DNA of 64,000 nt from MGML01 sp034416335 (GCA_034416335.1 DAOULV010000019.1:112796-176795), one strand, 5' to 3'; counted from the stretch's first letter, positions 27,402 to 37,147 are shown. Translations and numbers: made by a program. Notes: a model not told the origin generated them from the sequence alone.

Positions 27402-28304
27402 TTGGACTGGATTAGTACCGCGCTTGTAAGCGCCACGATGCAGGCGGGAGTAAGTATAGTAGACAGCCACCTCCTTTCCCGGAGGATGCTCAAACTGAGG
27501 ACCTTTATGCTGGCGATGTCCGTCATACAGGTATTCTTCAGCCTTGCCCTGTACCTTATATCACCCTGGAATACCAACGTGCCGGCGGCAGCTTTCGGGT
27601 GGGTAGCTGCAGCGACCGTTGCCGGTACATCAGGCGCACTGTTAGTCCTCTTTGTGCTGCAGAAAGAAGAGGTATCGAAGGTTGTCCCGATTACACATGT
27701 CTCGCCGGTTTTCGTCGCGATAATAGCTACCGTTTTCCTTGATGAGCAGCTGGAATGGGCTAAATGGCTGGCAATATTTATCGTGGTCGCCGGTGCAATG
27801 ATAATCACCTTTGAGAGATCAGGTGCTGGAAAGGTCGTCTCCCTTAAAAAACCGTTCCTCCTTCTTTTCCTTGCCAGCCTGCTCGGCGCATTGGGTAGCA
27901 TTTTCACCAAGCAGGCGCTTGAATACCTGTCTTTCTGGAATATGTACAGTATGTCGATTCTAGGCACGGCGATTATCATGCTGTCGGTCTCACTCCGCCC
28001 TCATATACTCCGGCGATGGCGGTACATGGACCGGAGAAGTTCGACTTTAGCGCTGGTCGCCGGTAACGAAATAGCCGCCCTCTCCGCTTCCGTCCTCTAT
28101 GTCCGGGCAGTTTCTCTGGGACCTGTCTCGCTGGTCGCCACGATAATGGGGACCCGCCCGGTGCTCGTGGCGTTATTCAGTATTCTACTGAGCCTGGTCC
28201 TGCCGGGATTTCTCATGGTGCTGCCCGACAAACGCACCATGCTGCTCCGGCTGACGGCAATCCTCCTTATTGTCGGAGGACTCAGTATCATATCCCTGTC
28301 CTGA
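27402..28304 (+). CDS. EamA/DMT-superfamily transporter
   Basis: 300 residues with ten hydrophobic segments forming two EamA repeats; the second (about residues 150-300) begins after a basic loop (ERSGAGKVVSLKKP). Metabolite exporters or importers share this fold; substrate unknown. TTG start at 27402 with GAGAGAAG upstream. Precedes a CCA-type gene by 11 bases. Confidence 0.87.
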   Translation: MDWISTALVSATMQAGVSIVDSHLLSRRMLKLRTFMLAMSVIQVFFSLALYLISPWNTNVPAAAFGWVAAATVAGTSGALLVLFVLQKEEVSKVVPITHVSPVFVAIIATVFLDEQLEWAKWLAIFIVVAGAMIITFERSGAGKVVSLKKPFLLLFLASLLGALGSIFTKQALEYLSFWNMYSMSILGTAIIMLSVSLRPHILRRWRYMDRRSSTLALVAGNEIAALSASVLYVRAVSLGPVSLVATIMGTRPVLVALFSILLSLVLPGFLMVLPDKRTMLLRLTAILLIVGGLSIISLS

Positions 28305-28357
28305 AACAAACCGCCGTGTGCTATAATGCTGACTACACCGGTATGTGTGAGAACGCA

Positions 28358-29599
28358 ATGGCGAATAAGATTAATTTATCTGAATCGATGGAAGAGCGGC
28401 TGCCGGCGGAAGTACAGGAAGTCCTGAAGACAGCGAGCCTGGCTGCCGCCGAACAGGGATACGGATTGTACCTGGTCGGCGGAATGGTACGCGACCTCCT
28501 CCTCAGACGTGCTAATCTTGATGTCGACCTGGTTGTCGAGGGCGATGCCGTGAGTGTCGCCCGCAGGATGGCAGAAATCGTACAGGGTAGGGTTACGGTT
28601 CATTCCCGTTTCGGTACCGCTAGCGTGAAATGGGACAGCCACAGTATAGACTTCGCTACCGCCCGTTCCGAGACCTATTCCAGACCGGGTGCCCTGCCGA
28701 CCGTCAAACCCGGAGTTATCGATAACGACCTCTCACGTCGCGATTTCACTGTAAACAGTATGGCTGTAGAGATTTCGTCCGGCAGACTCATCGACCCGTA
28801 TAATGGCAGAGAGGATATCGATAAAGGGCTGATACGCGTCCTGCACGAAAACAGCTTTACCGACGACGCCACCCGCATCTGGAGGGCGATACGTTACGAA
28901 CAACGGCTGGACTTTAACCTGGAACCCGACACGCTGAAATTCCTGAAGCGGGATATCGACATGCTGGATACCATCAGCCGCGACAGGATACGCCGCGAAC
29001 TGGAACTCGCCCTGAAAGAAGACCAGCCTGAAAAAATAATCCGCCGTGCCGGTGAACTGGGGGTACTGAAAAAACTGCACCCTGCTCTCAAAAGTGATGA
29101 CTGGATGGATGATAAGTTCGGTGAAGCCCGCAACGCTGCTTCACCGGACTCGCCCTCACCGGAACTCTATCTGGCACTGCTCGCCTTCCGTCTGACTGAG
29201 AAGGAGACCGATGAATTTATCGACAGCCTGCGACCGCGCAAGCTGCAGACTAAAACGCTGAGAGATGTCTGCCTGCTGAAAAACAGGCTGGATAAACTGT
29301 CTGCACCGGGAATAAAACACAGTGAAATATACGACCTCCTTCATGGCTTATCGCGGACGGCACTGACTGCCGTTTCCATAGCCGATGGTTCTCCGACAGT
29401 TAAGGATAACATCCACCTGTATCTGAACAACCTGAAAAATGTCCGGACAGTTCTCACCGGTAAAGACCTGCAGATAATGGGCGTTCCGCCAGGACCGCGG
29501 ATGAAAGAAATCCTCCGGAAACTTCTCGAAGCCCGGCTGAACGGTACGGTAATAGACAGAAAGGGCGAGATTGAAATGGTGGAGAATACAAGATTATAA
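28358..29599 (+). CDS. Class II tRNA nucleotidyltransferase / poly(A) polymerase-type protein, no HD domain
   Basis: About 413 residues from ATG 28358 (MANKINLSES); an ATG at 28316 is also in frame. Head-domain motifs: LVGGMVRDLLLRRANLDVDLVV (metal Asp pair DVD), RRDFTVNSMAVE (motif B), DDATRIWRAIRYEQRL (motif D, here D-D instead of the usual E-D) and RDRIRRELELAL (motif E). No HD domain follows. The ARSETYSRPGALPTVKPG loop resembles A-adding or CCA-adding enzymes. A second homologue lies at 45933-47420. Confidence 0.88.
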   Translation: MANKINLSESMEERLPAEVQEVLKTASLAAAEQGYGLYLVGGMVRDLLLRRANLDVDLVVEGDAVSVARRMAEIVQGRVTVHSRFGTASVKWDSHSIDFATARSETYSRPGALPTVKPGVIDNDLSRRDFTVNSMAVEISSGRLIDPYNGREDIDKGLIRVLHENSFTDDATRIWRAIRYEQRLDFNLEPDTLKFLKRDIDMLDTISRDRIRRELELALKEDQPEKIIRRAGELGVLKKLHPALKSDDWMDDKFGEARNAASPDSPSPELYLALLAFRLTEKETDEFIDSLRPRKLQTKTLRDVCLLKNRLDKLSAPGIKHSEIYDLLHGLSRTALTAVSIADGSPTVKDNIHLYLNNLKNVRTVLTGKDLQIMGVPPGPRMKEILRKLLEARLNGTVIDRKGEIEMVENTRL

Positions 29600-29600
29600 A

Positions 29601-30434
29601 TCACGTAGGTTTCCGTTTTTGAAATAAAGCTTTAAGTGTAAAGAATCCTATAGAGAAAAACCAAATTATACCTAGCCACAAAACAATATAATATTCACAA
29701 CTGGTTTCAGAAAAGACGCCGAATAATCGTGTCCATCCTGATATGTAAACTAACCAAAGAATCACCCAGTAATAATATCCATCTTGGAAATTTCGTAAGT
29801 TAGTAGCTAGTTTTTGACAAAAACTAGCTACTAAGAACAAAAAGGATAATAAACAAGCCAAAATTCCTATTATTAAAAAGCTCATAAATATAGGTGGTAT
29901 TAACCATATTATTACTAGAAATATTAGAGTAATTAGTATCCCAAATAAGATTTTTTTAACTGTAGAAAGTATAGTAGACATCAAGAATCTCCGCCTTATA
30001 GCTAAGAGAGAAATTATAGATAATACAATAAGCGAAATCCTTAATGAATAATTTACCCAGTCATGTTGATAAAGAAAGAAATCATCCGGCGGAGGCAGAA
30101 ACTTAAGTAAAGGGATTGACGTATAAATATAGTAATTCGTAACTTGTCTGATCGGTAGAACCACAAAACCAAAAGACATTAACAAAATCCCACTTTGAGC
30201 CATCCTACTGTTTATGTTAATGCCGCTTTTTATCTTAGTTATTATTTTTTTAAAGCTTACTAAACATTTGTTATATTTCAGTTGAAGTACTAGACAGTTA
30301 TTTACAACTAAGTTTTTCAAATACTTACATTTTTTACGAATATATTCTTGCATTAATCTCAATGACTTCTTAATGATTATCACGGTTCTCGAGATATACT
30401 GTAGAATATATTCACCGAGTAACGTTGCGTTCAT
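29601..30434 (-). CDS. AT-rich multi-pass membrane protein, unknown
   Basis: 277 residues, rich in Ile, Leu, Lys, Asn and Tyr, and clearly lower in GC than its neighbours. The first ~75 residues are basic and amphipathic; then about six hydrophobic segments, ending FQKRKPT. I recognise no family. The stop lies 2 bases after the end of the CCA-type gene. Base composition suggests recent transfer; the gap that follows (30435-30805) is also AT-rich. Confidence 0.55.
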   Translation of the reverse strand: MNATLLGEYILQYISRTVIIIKKSLRLMQEYIRKKCKYLKNLVVNNCLVLQLKYNKCLVSFKKIITKIKSGININSRMAQSGILLMSFGFVVLPIRQVTNYYIYTSIPLLKFLPPPDDFFLYQHDWVNYSLRISLIVLSIISLLAIRRRFLMSTILSTVKKILFGILITLIFLVIIWLIPPIFMSFLIIGILACLLSFLFLVASFCQKLATNLRNFQDGYYYWVILWLVYISGWTRLFGVFSETSCEYYIVLWLGIIWFFSIGFFTLKALFQKRKPT

Positions 30435-30650
30435 ATGATCGTTTTCTTATATAACTTAATGTATAGATTATATCTCCATATTTTGGTTATGTAAATCATC
30501 ATATGTGTATGTTTATTAAATCAACATTATGACCCATTGATGATTATCACCTGAAATATCCTCTGCTTCCCGCGATTCTACTCTGGCAACTTGTCGATAT
30601 CTTCAAAGAAAAATCAGGTCTTCCTGATATTCAATCCTTTTTGTAAGTCT

Positions 30651-30679
30651 CTCCCTCCCTTTTGTAAAGGGAGGGAGAC
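30651..30679. repeat. 13-bp perfect hairpin, CT/GA-rich
   Basis: TCTCCCTCCCTTT, TGT loop, AAAGGGAGGGAGA. In the 371-base gap 30435-30805, which otherwise shows only AT-rich sequence and a promoter. Not followed by T on the plus strand. Confidence 0.7.
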
Positions 30680-30716
30680 GGAAGAGGGAGAGATAAAAAA
30701 GAAACCCTCTAAATAA

Positions 30717-30745
30717 TTGATTAATAAAAGGTAATTCCCTATAAT
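30717..30745 (+). promoter_or_regulatory. Promoter of the tandem cupin gene
   Basis: TTGATT and a perfect TATAAT (30740-30745) with a 17-base spacer, about 60 bases before the ATG at 30806. GGAAGGAG precedes the gene. Confidence 0.6.
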
Positions 30746-30805
30746 CACTAGCACCTGAAGGCACATCTATATCTATAATACACTCAGGAAGGAGATTATC
30801 CGGAT

Positions 30806-31717
30806 ATGGGACAATACGACAAGTACATTAAACCACTTACCTTTACCGACCACGGCTACGGTTCGTTCAGGCAGGGGACCAGGCTGGGCCCCGAAGACCT
30901 CGGAATGGATGTAATAATCGAGTTCGGCACATACTGGTCGGCTGGCGTAATCAGTGAAGAACCCAAACCCCATATACACGACTTCAACCAGATACACTAC
31001 TGGCTCAGCGGTAATACCGACGATATGAGCGACCTCGGAGCGGAGGTCGAAGTCTTCATCGGTGAAGAGAACGAAAGGCATATGCTGACCTCCTCTACCG
31101 CTATCGGTATACCGGCAGGAATGCCCCACATGCCGACGAGTATCATCAGAATGGACAGGCGAATAATATTATTCGAAGTTTCGGCCACCGGTAAATACGA
31201 GAAAACTGTCCTGGATGTGGAGAAAAGCAGGCTGGAGAACCAGCCACTTGCCGGTTTCGGCTCGAAATATATGAGCCAGTTTATCAGGGTCCCCTTCATC
31301 CGGAAAGGCGCCTGGAGTTACGGACAGAATAATCCGGATGATTCCGGAGGAGCGCTTGGCGTAATCAACGGCAAAGACACCGGTTTCGACTTTATAATAA
31401 TGTGCGAAAGTCTGAAGAAAGCACCCTACCGCTTCGGTCCCGTACCCGATAAACCTCACGTCCATCAAAATCACGAGATACTCTTTTTTATGGGGGCAGA
31501 CACGGATGATATTACCCGGCTCGGCGGGGAAGCGGAGATTGCTCTCGGCAAGGAAATGGAATTGCACCGGATAACACAGCCGACCGCTGTCGTTGTCCCC
31601 GGCGGACTTCCCCACAATCCGCTGACAATAACTAAGGTAGACAGACCGTTTATTATGACTGATGTCCGTCCCTACGGAATGGAACCACCTTCGTCAAGGA
31701 CGTCACCGGACCTTTAA
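30806..31717 (+). CDS. Tandem cupin-like protein, unknown function
   Basis: 303 residues made of two similar halves. Half 1: KPHIHDFNQIHYW, DLGAEVEVFIGEE, IPAGMPHMP, MDRRIILFEV. Half 2: KPHVHQNHEILFF, RLGGEAEIALGKE, VPGGLPHNPL, VDRPFIMTDV. Each half resembles a metal-binding cupin barrel with HxH plus a late His; half 2 has the Glu ligand position (HQNHE) while half 1 has Gln. A single-domain relative is at 62402-62851. Likely cytoplasmic; substrate unknown. Confidence 0.75.
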   Translation: MGQYDKYIKPLTFTDHGYGSFRQGTRLGPEDLGMDVIIEFGTYWSAGVISEEPKPHIHDFNQIHYWLSGNTDDMSDLGAEVEVFIGEENERHMLTSSTAIGIPAGMPHMPTSIIRMDRRIILFEVSATGKYEKTVLDVEKSRLENQPLAGFGSKYMSQFIRVPFIRKGAWSYGQNNPDDSGGALGVINGKDTGFDFIIMCESLKKAPYRFGPVPDKPHVHQNHEILFFMGADTDDITRLGGEAEIALGKEMELHRITQPTAVVVPGGLPHNPLTITKVDRPFIMTDVRPYGMEPPSSRTSPDL

Positions 31718-31729
31718 GATACCGAATTA

Positions 31730-31764
31730 AAAACCTCCTTCTCTCGATGGGAGAAGGAGGTTTT
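31730..31764. terminator. Bidirectional terminator between convergent genes
   Basis: AAAACCTCCTTCTC, 7-base loop, GAGAAGGAGGTTTT; a 14-bp stem with T-runs on both strands, between the cupin gene and rubrerythrin. Confidence 0.85.
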
Positions 31765-31787
31765 GGGGATAGGCAACCTGGTAAATT

Positions 31788-32294
31788 CTAGTCAATCTGC
31801 TTGAAGGATTTAGCAGGGGCGCCGCACACCGGACATTTGTCCGGCGCTTCGCCGGCGGCAGTGTATCCGCAGACCTGGCATACGTAATAAGGTTCTTCCT
31901 TCATTTCGGTGCCCTCTTTTACCGCTTTCAGCGCCGCCTCGTAATGCTCGTTATGTACCTTCTCTACCTTGTTGGCGTATTCGAAACTGCGCTTTGCCTT
32001 CGTATTGCCTTCTTTTTCCGCTTCCTCGATAAACGGCGGATACATACTGGTAAACTCGTAGAGTTCTCCTTCTGCGGCTGCGGTGAGGTTCTCCTCGGTG
32101 GTCCCGATACCGTTCAACGCATTAAGATGATTCTTTGCATGGACCGTTTCGGCTTCGGCTGCAGCCCGGAACAGTCGGGCAGCCTGGGGATATCCTTCCT
32201 TATCAGCCTTCTCGGCGAAGAACAGGTACTTACGGTTTGCCTGGCTTTCACCGGCAAATGCTTCCTGTAAATTCCCTTCTGTCTTGCTGTCCAT
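31788..32294 (-). CDS. rbr: Rubrerythrin
   Basis: 168 residues. N-terminal ferritin-like diiron domain (FAGESQANRKYLFFAEKAD, EAETVHAKNHL, EYANKVEKVHNEHY) and C-terminal rubredoxin-type iron site with two CxxC (YVCQVCGY, DKCPVCGA). Reduces hydrogen peroxide in anaerobes using a ferredoxin or rubredoxin donor. Preceded by a GGAGG ribosome-binding site. Confidence 0.95.
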   Translation of the reverse strand: MDSKTEGNLQEAFAGESQANRKYLFFAEKADKEGYPQAARLFRAAAEAETVHAKNHLNALNGIGTTEENLTAAAEGELYEFTSMYPPFIEEAEKEGNTKAKRSFEYANKVEKVHNEHYEAALKAVKEGTEMKEEPYYVCQVCGYTAAGEAPDKCPVCGAPAKSFKQID

Positions 32295-32338
32295 TTTTAC
32301 CTCCTTACAGGATTATTCCTGTATTCAGTATAGAGAAA

Positions 32339-33202
32339 TCAGGCAATTTTTTCTATCCCGTTCACGGTTTTTGCGATGACGGGATTCATCTGTTGTTTCT
32401 CCAGCTGGTTATACAAACCTTCAGCCTCTGCCATATCCTTCACAACTGTAAACAGGACCGGGCCCGAACCGGCAAGGTGGACTCTCTCCGCACCCAGTTT
32501 GATGAAATGCTCCCTGAATACGTTCAGCCCGGGGAATTTTGTAAATGCAACGTTCTCGAAGGTATTGAAGAGCGAAGGTATCTCTCCACCGGAGTCCAGT
32601 ACTCCGGCGAATTTCTGCGTTATTTCTCCGTCCGTGTAGTGGTTCGGGGTAAGGTTTTCGAACAGCTGTTTTGTCTTGTCCGGTCCGATATCAATCGACG
32701 GGACGGCTAGAACCAGGTACGTTTCGGGTACCGACGGCAAAGAGGTAACCTTTTCTCCCCTGCCTTCGATAAGAGCCGTCCCTCCGTAAAGGAAAAACGG
32801 TACATCGGAGCCGAGCTGTTCCGCCATTGCGTGCAGCTTCTCCGGTGATAGATTAGTTTCACAGAATTGATTAAGACCCCGCAGGACAGCTGCGGCATCA
32901 CTGCTGTCACCGCCAAACCCGGCCATCATCGGTATATGCTTCTCGACTGTTATCGAGACACCTTTTGAACAGCCGGTGGTCTCCCGGAACAAATCCACCG
33001 CCCGTGATATCAGACTTTTTCCCGCATCCCATTCGGGTATATCTGACTGGAAGGAACCACCTTCTCCGCTGTCGATAGTAATGATATCGCAGAGATCGAT
33101 TGTCTGGATGACGCTGCGGATTTCATGGTAGCCGTCGTCGCGCTTCGACAGGACTTCCAGTGTAAGGTTTATCTTCGCCGGTGCCTTTACCTTCAGCTTC
33201 AT
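32339..33202 (-). CDS. ispE: 4-(cytidine 5'-diphospho)-2-C-methyl-D-erythritol kinase
   Basis: GHMP kinase of the non-mevalonate isoprenoid pathway. N-terminal APAKINLTLEV, ATP loop MMAGFGGDSSDAAAVL (here the usual GAGLGGGSSD form is slightly altered), and HLAGSGPVLF near the C-terminus. 287 residues, full length. Its start overlaps the end of rsmA by four bases, a frequent pairing in bacteria. Confidence 0.95.
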   Translation of the reverse strand: MKLKVKAPAKINLTLEVLSKRDDGYHEIRSVIQTIDLCDIITIDSGEGGSFQSDIPEWDAGKSLISRAVDLFRETTGCSKGVSITVEKHIPMMAGFGGDSSDAAAVLRGLNQFCETNLSPEKLHAMAEQLGSDVPFFLYGGTALIEGRGEKVTSLPSVPETYLVLAVPSIDIGPDKTKQLFENLTPNHYTDGEITQKFAGVLDSGGEIPSLFNTFENVAFTKFPGLNVFREHFIKLGAERVHLAGSGPVLFTVVKDMAEAEGLYNQLEKQQMNPVIAKTVNGIEKIA

Positions 33203-34086
33203 CCCCGTTTCCCCTTATTATATATCCGCCAGAGGTGTGCCCACTCTTCAAGTGAAAGTGTTTCAGCCCGGCGGCTCGATAATATTCCGGCATCATCCAG
33301 GAGTCTCTTTACTTCGTTTTTCGGTATTCCCAGACCGTTTGCCAGCGAGTTTACCAGCTGCTTGCGTGCCGCGCTGAAGCCGGCTTTTACGAATGCGAAA
33401 AATTTCTCCGGGTAAGGTATATCGACCGGTAATTCCTTATGCGGTACAATCTTGAGTAATGCTGAATCTACCTCAGGCTCCGGATAGAAACACTTCGCCG
33501 GTACGTATGCCGCTATTTCCGGTCTGCCGTAAAGCTGAATTCCTAAACTGAGCAGACTCATCTTACCCGGCTGAGCCGCAATCTCCTCGGCGACTTCTTT
33601 CTGTACCATCACCACCGTCATTCCGGGCTTCAGTTCGGCTTCGAGAAAATGCCGCAGTACGGGAGAGGTTATGTAGTAAGGAAGATTGGCAATTACCTTA
33701 TAATTCCGGCTAACGGGAATTCTGGCTTCGTAAAATATATCCACCGGCGATAACTCCAGAATATCCCGGTTAACGACGGTAAGATTATCATATTTTGCCA
33801 GTGTTTTGCGCAGGATTTCTGCCAGCCTGTCATCGAGTTCGACCGCTATTACCTGTTCGGCTCTTTTACACAATTCTGAAGTCAATACACCGAGCCCGGG
33901 GCCGACTTCTACCGCGATATCCCTGCCGGTAAGTTCTGACGTGGCAAGAATAAGCTCGAGTATTTCCTCGTCGATAAGAAAGTGCTGTCCCAGGTTTTTC
34001 CTGGCTCTGAGACCCGAACTGCGCAGCAGGCCGGTTGTTCTTTCAAGCAAGGTATCCTTGCGGTATTGATTTTCCGGAGATTTCAT
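33199..34086 (-). CDS. rsmA: 16S rRNA dimethyladenosine transferase
   Basis: Methylates two adenines near the 3' end of 16S rRNA. KNLGQHFLIDEEIL, SAM motif VEVGPGLGVLTSEL, NLPYYITSPVLRHFLE (catalytic NLPY) and the C-terminal helical domain. 295 residues. Coupled to ispE. It follows the patatin gene by 24 bases. Confidence 0.96.
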   Translation of the reverse strand: MKSPENQYRKDTLLERTTGLLRSSGLRARKNLGQHFLIDEEILELILATSELTGRDIAVEVGPGLGVLTSELCKRAEQVIAVELDDRLAEILRKTLAKYDNLTVVNRDILELSPVDIFYEARIPVSRNYKVIANLPYYITSPVLRHFLEAELKPGMTVVMVQKEVAEEIAAQPGKMSLLSLGIQLYGRPEIAAYVPAKCFYPEPEVDSALLKIVPHKELPVDIPYPEKFFAFVKAGFSAARKQLVNSLANGLGIPKNEVKRLLDDAGILSSRRAETLSLEEWAHLWRIYNKGKRG

Positions 34087-34110
34087 TTATTCACCGGCCG
34101 GTCGATTTCC

Positions 34111-34914
34111 TCATACAAGAAGCTTTTTTATATCCGGGACAAGATTTTCCGCTGCTTCTCTTCCCACGTCTGCGCATTCGTCAACCTTATGAAAATCTGA
34201 CAGTTTGAAAAATTCGACATCGGGTTCGATAACGATATCCGCTCCCCCGAGACTGTCCCTGGCAACATAACCGCCGACAATCTGAACGGTCTGCATTATT
34301 ACATCGAATATATTCGGTCTATTATCAGCCCGGTGGATGTTGACCGGCATAACATTTACAGCGATGACGATATCCGCCCCCATTTTCCTGGTAACATCGA
34401 CCGGAACAGGGTCAACCAGACCGCCGTCAACCAGGTATTTGTTTTCACGCTTTACCACTGCCAGTATAACAGGCAGAGAAATACTCGCCCTGACCGCCTG
34501 CCATACCGGTCCTTCCTCCAGAACAACAACCTTACCGCTGTCTATATCAGTCGCCATACACTTGAACGGCAATTTCAAATCTGAGAATTCCGCTCCTTCA
34601 TAGAGCTCTTCCAGCTTATTCTCCAGTTTCTTACCTTTTATAAGACCCGTTTTCGGAATACCCATATCGACCACGTAAGTCAACCGGTGTGCGCCCATAT
34701 CTCTGGCAATCTCCAGTATTTCATCCGATGACTTACCGAGTGCATACAGGGAGCCGATAAGCGCCCCGATACTGGTGCCAGCAATCATATCGATGCGAAT
34801 ACCTTCTCTCTCCAGCACCTGCAGCACACCTATATGAGCCAGCCCTCTGGCAACGCCGCTTCCAAGTGCAAGCCCTACCTTTTTCCTGTGAGGATTAGTT
34901 TCGTCTAGTCCCAT
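34111..34914 (-). CDS. Patatin-like phospholipase (RssA family)
   Basis: 267 residues. Oxyanion region GSGVARGLAHIGVLQ, nucleophile Ser in AGTSIGALIGS, catalytic Asp in DGGLVDPVP. Soluble lipid hydrolase. Its start overlaps the herA stop by 10 bases, so it is read with the HerA operon. The C-terminus has IVGGYVARDSLGGADIVIEP. Confidence 0.9.
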   Translation of the reverse strand: MGLDETNPHRKKVGLALGSGVARGLAHIGVLQVLEREGIRIDMIAGTSIGALIGSLYALGKSSDEILEIARDMGAHRLTYVVDMGIPKTGLIKGKKLENKLEELYEGAEFSDLKLPFKCMATDIDSGKVVVLEEGPVWQAVRASISLPVILAVVKRENKYLVDGGLVDPVPVDVTRKMGADIVIAVNVMPVNIHRADNRPNIFDVIMQTVQIVGGYVARDSLGGADIVIEPDVEFFKLSDFHKVDECADVGREAAENLVPDIKKLLV

Positions 34915-36518
34915 AACTCCTCAATATCTTTTTCCGCCTGTTCTTTTACGTCTGTCATATCGGCAGCCAGGTCCCTGTAAGACTCCGCCGAACCGTAATC
35001 ACGCGTACGGACTACTACCGGCATCGGCACCGCGTGTCCGAAAATAAGCGCCTGCTGTTTGGACTCCAGCTTGGAAAGGACAGACTTTAACTCGTTCCTT
35101 CCCGATACGCCGGAAAGTACGTTATCTATATCACGCTCGTTATCCAGCAAGCAGGTTATCTTGGTACCTATCTGGGACATCACTTCTTCATCTATCCCGC
35201 TGGGTCGCTGGTCGATTACCAGCAGAGTCACATTATACTTTCGCATCTCGCGGGCGATGTTACCGAAAATCGTCTGGCTTGCCAGTCCGGGATTGAGAAA
35301 GCGGTGCGCTTCTTCTATCGTAATCACCAGCGGGTGGGGCGGAGTACTGTCTTCAGCTATCGCTCTCTCCATTCTTTCCCGGTACTGGGAGTGTATCCGC
35401 CGCGTCAGCAGGTTTGCTACCAGTATATACGCCGTTATATCCGTGAACCTGCCGAATTCGAGAACGACATTTATCCCTTTATCAAGATACTCGATTATTC
35501 GCTGTACAGCGTTCTCCGTCGAACGTGACGTCAGGAACGGCAATCTTGAGATAGTTGCCAGCCCCCGCTTCAGGTTGCCGAGTGTCCCTTCGTGAATAGG
35601 GAGGCCTTCGGGCAGCGATTCGGCATCCTCGATATCCAGCGTACTCTGGAGCCAGTTTTTCCCGAACCTGCGGTAAAGCTGATAGACGGCTTCCACAGCA
35701 AGTTCGGTAAGATTCAATGTCTGCCGCAGCAGGGAAATATCTTCCGGCTCTATCTCGTCATACCCTATCCTGACCACGAAGTCGGTACTGACCTGCCTCC
35801 GCTTCGAGTTCTCCTCGTCGAGGGTAAATACCGCCACTTTGTCGGGAAATAACTGTTTGAGGGCTTTTACCTTGTGTCCCGTTTCGCTGCGGCTTTCCCA
35901 GCCGTATTCGCTGTGCATATCGAAGACCAGGTTGACCGCCGCCGATTTCTGCAGCATGCCTATGAGCAGGAGGCGTGTAAGGAACGTTTTTCCTGTACCG
36001 CTTTTACCGAAAATTCCATTCGACCTCTTGACCAGTTCCGGCAGGTCGAGACAGATTTTAGTCTCCATATCCAGAGGAGTTCCGATGTAAAACTTCCTTG
36101 CATCTTCACCGCCGAAGACGGTCTCCACGTCCTGCTGTGAAGACGTCCTGACGCTGGAAAAATGACCGGGCACTGTCTTCACCGGCTGCGGTCCTTCGAT
36201 TAATGCCGCGTCGTCTCCACCGATGGTAAGCATCGGCAGAACGTGCAGTCTGCCATAGGTACTCGTGCCGGTGAGGACTTCATTCATAAACGGGTCGGAG
36301 ATATCCGGCGGGGCCTGTATCAGACGCTGGTCGGTTACTTCAAGGCTGATATCGGTAATCATACCGAAAAAGCGTCTCTTACCGCCTTCGATGGTAACAT
36401 ACCGTCCAACCGCCATGTCCTCGATGGAGACCGAACTATCCAGCCTGACGTCCACGCCTCGTGTCAGCGAACCCGAGACAACTATACCAAGTTTGTCAGT
36501 GTTTTCTTCTGCCATCAT
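34905..36518 (-). CDS. herA: HerA-like hexameric ATPase / DNA translocase
   Basis: 537 residues. N-terminal HAS-barrel-like region (to ~120), then FtsK/HerA ATPase: Walker A GKSGTGKTF, Walker B region PLVITIEEAHRFL, sensor-like VIDQRPSGID. In archaea HerA drives NurA nuclease for DNA-end processing; bacterial HerA also serves in defence systems. A HAS-barrel gene (37148) and a NurA gene (39222) are on the same strand, but separated by other genes. A Met-Met start at 36518. Confidence 0.9.
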   Translation of the reverse strand: MMAEENTDKLGIVVSGSLTRGVDVRLDSSVSIEDMAVGRYVTIEGGKRRFFGMITDISLEVTDQRLIQAPPDISDPFMNEVLTGTSTYGRLHVLPMLTIGGDDAALIEGPQPVKTVPGHFSSVRTSSQQDVETVFGGEDARKFYIGTPLDMETKICLDLPELVKRSNGIFGKSGTGKTFLTRLLLIGMLQKSAAVNLVFDMHSEYGWESRSETGHKVKALKQLFPDKVAVFTLDEENSKRRQVSTDFVVRIGYDEIEPEDISLLRQTLNLTELAVEAVYQLYRRFGKNWLQSTLDIEDAESLPEGLPIHEGTLGNLKRGLATISRLPFLTSRSTENAVQRIIEYLDKGINVVLEFGRFTDITAYILVANLLTRRIHSQYRERMERAIAEDSTPPHPLVITIEEAHRFLNPGLASQTIFGNIAREMRKYNVTLLVIDQRPSGIDEEVMSQIGTKITCLLDNERDIDNVLSGVSGRNELKSVLSKLESKQQALIFGHAVPMPVVVRTRDYGSAESYRDLAADMTDVKEQAEKDIEELWD

Positions 36519-36539
36519 CCGTTCCTCCTCTGGCCGTTA

Positions 36540-37004
36540 TCACTCTCCTATGTCCCACCGGTACCGGCATACCTGTCTTCCGCCCCTTTTGTACATATCC
36601 AGGTATTCCGGTAGATCCACTATTTCAACAAACTCGCAGCCGAGTACTTCGCAGGTGCGACGTGACGGTTGATTGTCCGGATTACAGGTTATCCATAGTG
36701 TCTTATATCCGTGGTCCAGAGCTACCTGCTTTATCAGCCTGCAGGCTTTTGCTGCGTAACGGTGGCCTCGGTATTTTTCTTCTATTCCGTAACCGATATG
36801 CCCGACATACTTAATAATACGCTCGGTATTACCGATGCGGAGATTAACCCGTCCTACTGAGGTATGATTCTCCGGAAGGCGTATCGTGAATTCATATCCG
36901 GGGACGTAACCATACTTATCGTCGGCGGGAATTTTCTCTTTCACCGCCACTTCTATCTCACCATCGGTAAATACTCCGTAATCGTTAAACGAAAATTTTT
37001 TCAA
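36540..37004 (-). CDS. GNAT-family N-acetyltransferase
   Basis: 154 residues. Acetyl-CoA motif GYGIEEKYRGHRYAAKACRL; WITCNPDNQPSRRTCEVLG is typical of GNATs with a RimJ-like end. Twenty-one bases before herA, same strand. Confidence 0.85.
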   Translation of the reverse strand: MKKFSFNDYGVFTDGEIEVAVKEKIPADDKYGYVPGYEFTIRLPENHTSVGRVNLRIGNTERIIKYVGHIGYGIEEKYRGHRYAAKACRLIKQVALDHGYKTLWITCNPDNQPSRRTCEVLGCEFVEIVDLPEYLDMYKRGGRQVCRYRWDIGE

Positions 37005-37022
37005 TTACCTGACCAGTCCAAC

Positions 37023-37066
37023 TTGTCATTGCGAGGAGTTCCGCCCGTGGCGGACGACGCGGCAAT
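37023..37066. repeat. REP-like repeat, GTCATTGCGAGG family
   Basis: TTGTCATTGCGAGGAG then a small hairpin TCCGCC-CGT-GGCGGA (37040-37054) and GACGCGGCAATCC. This TCATTGCGAGG...GCAATC motif is a known dispersed repeat in anaerobic Chloroflexota and Deltaproteobacteria. Confidence 0.65.
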
Positions 37067-37147
37067 CCGTGTTTTAATAAGCAAAATATATCGATTTACC
37101 CGCCTTCATCGATCACGCAATGGCATTGTTACTTATATTGAATATCT

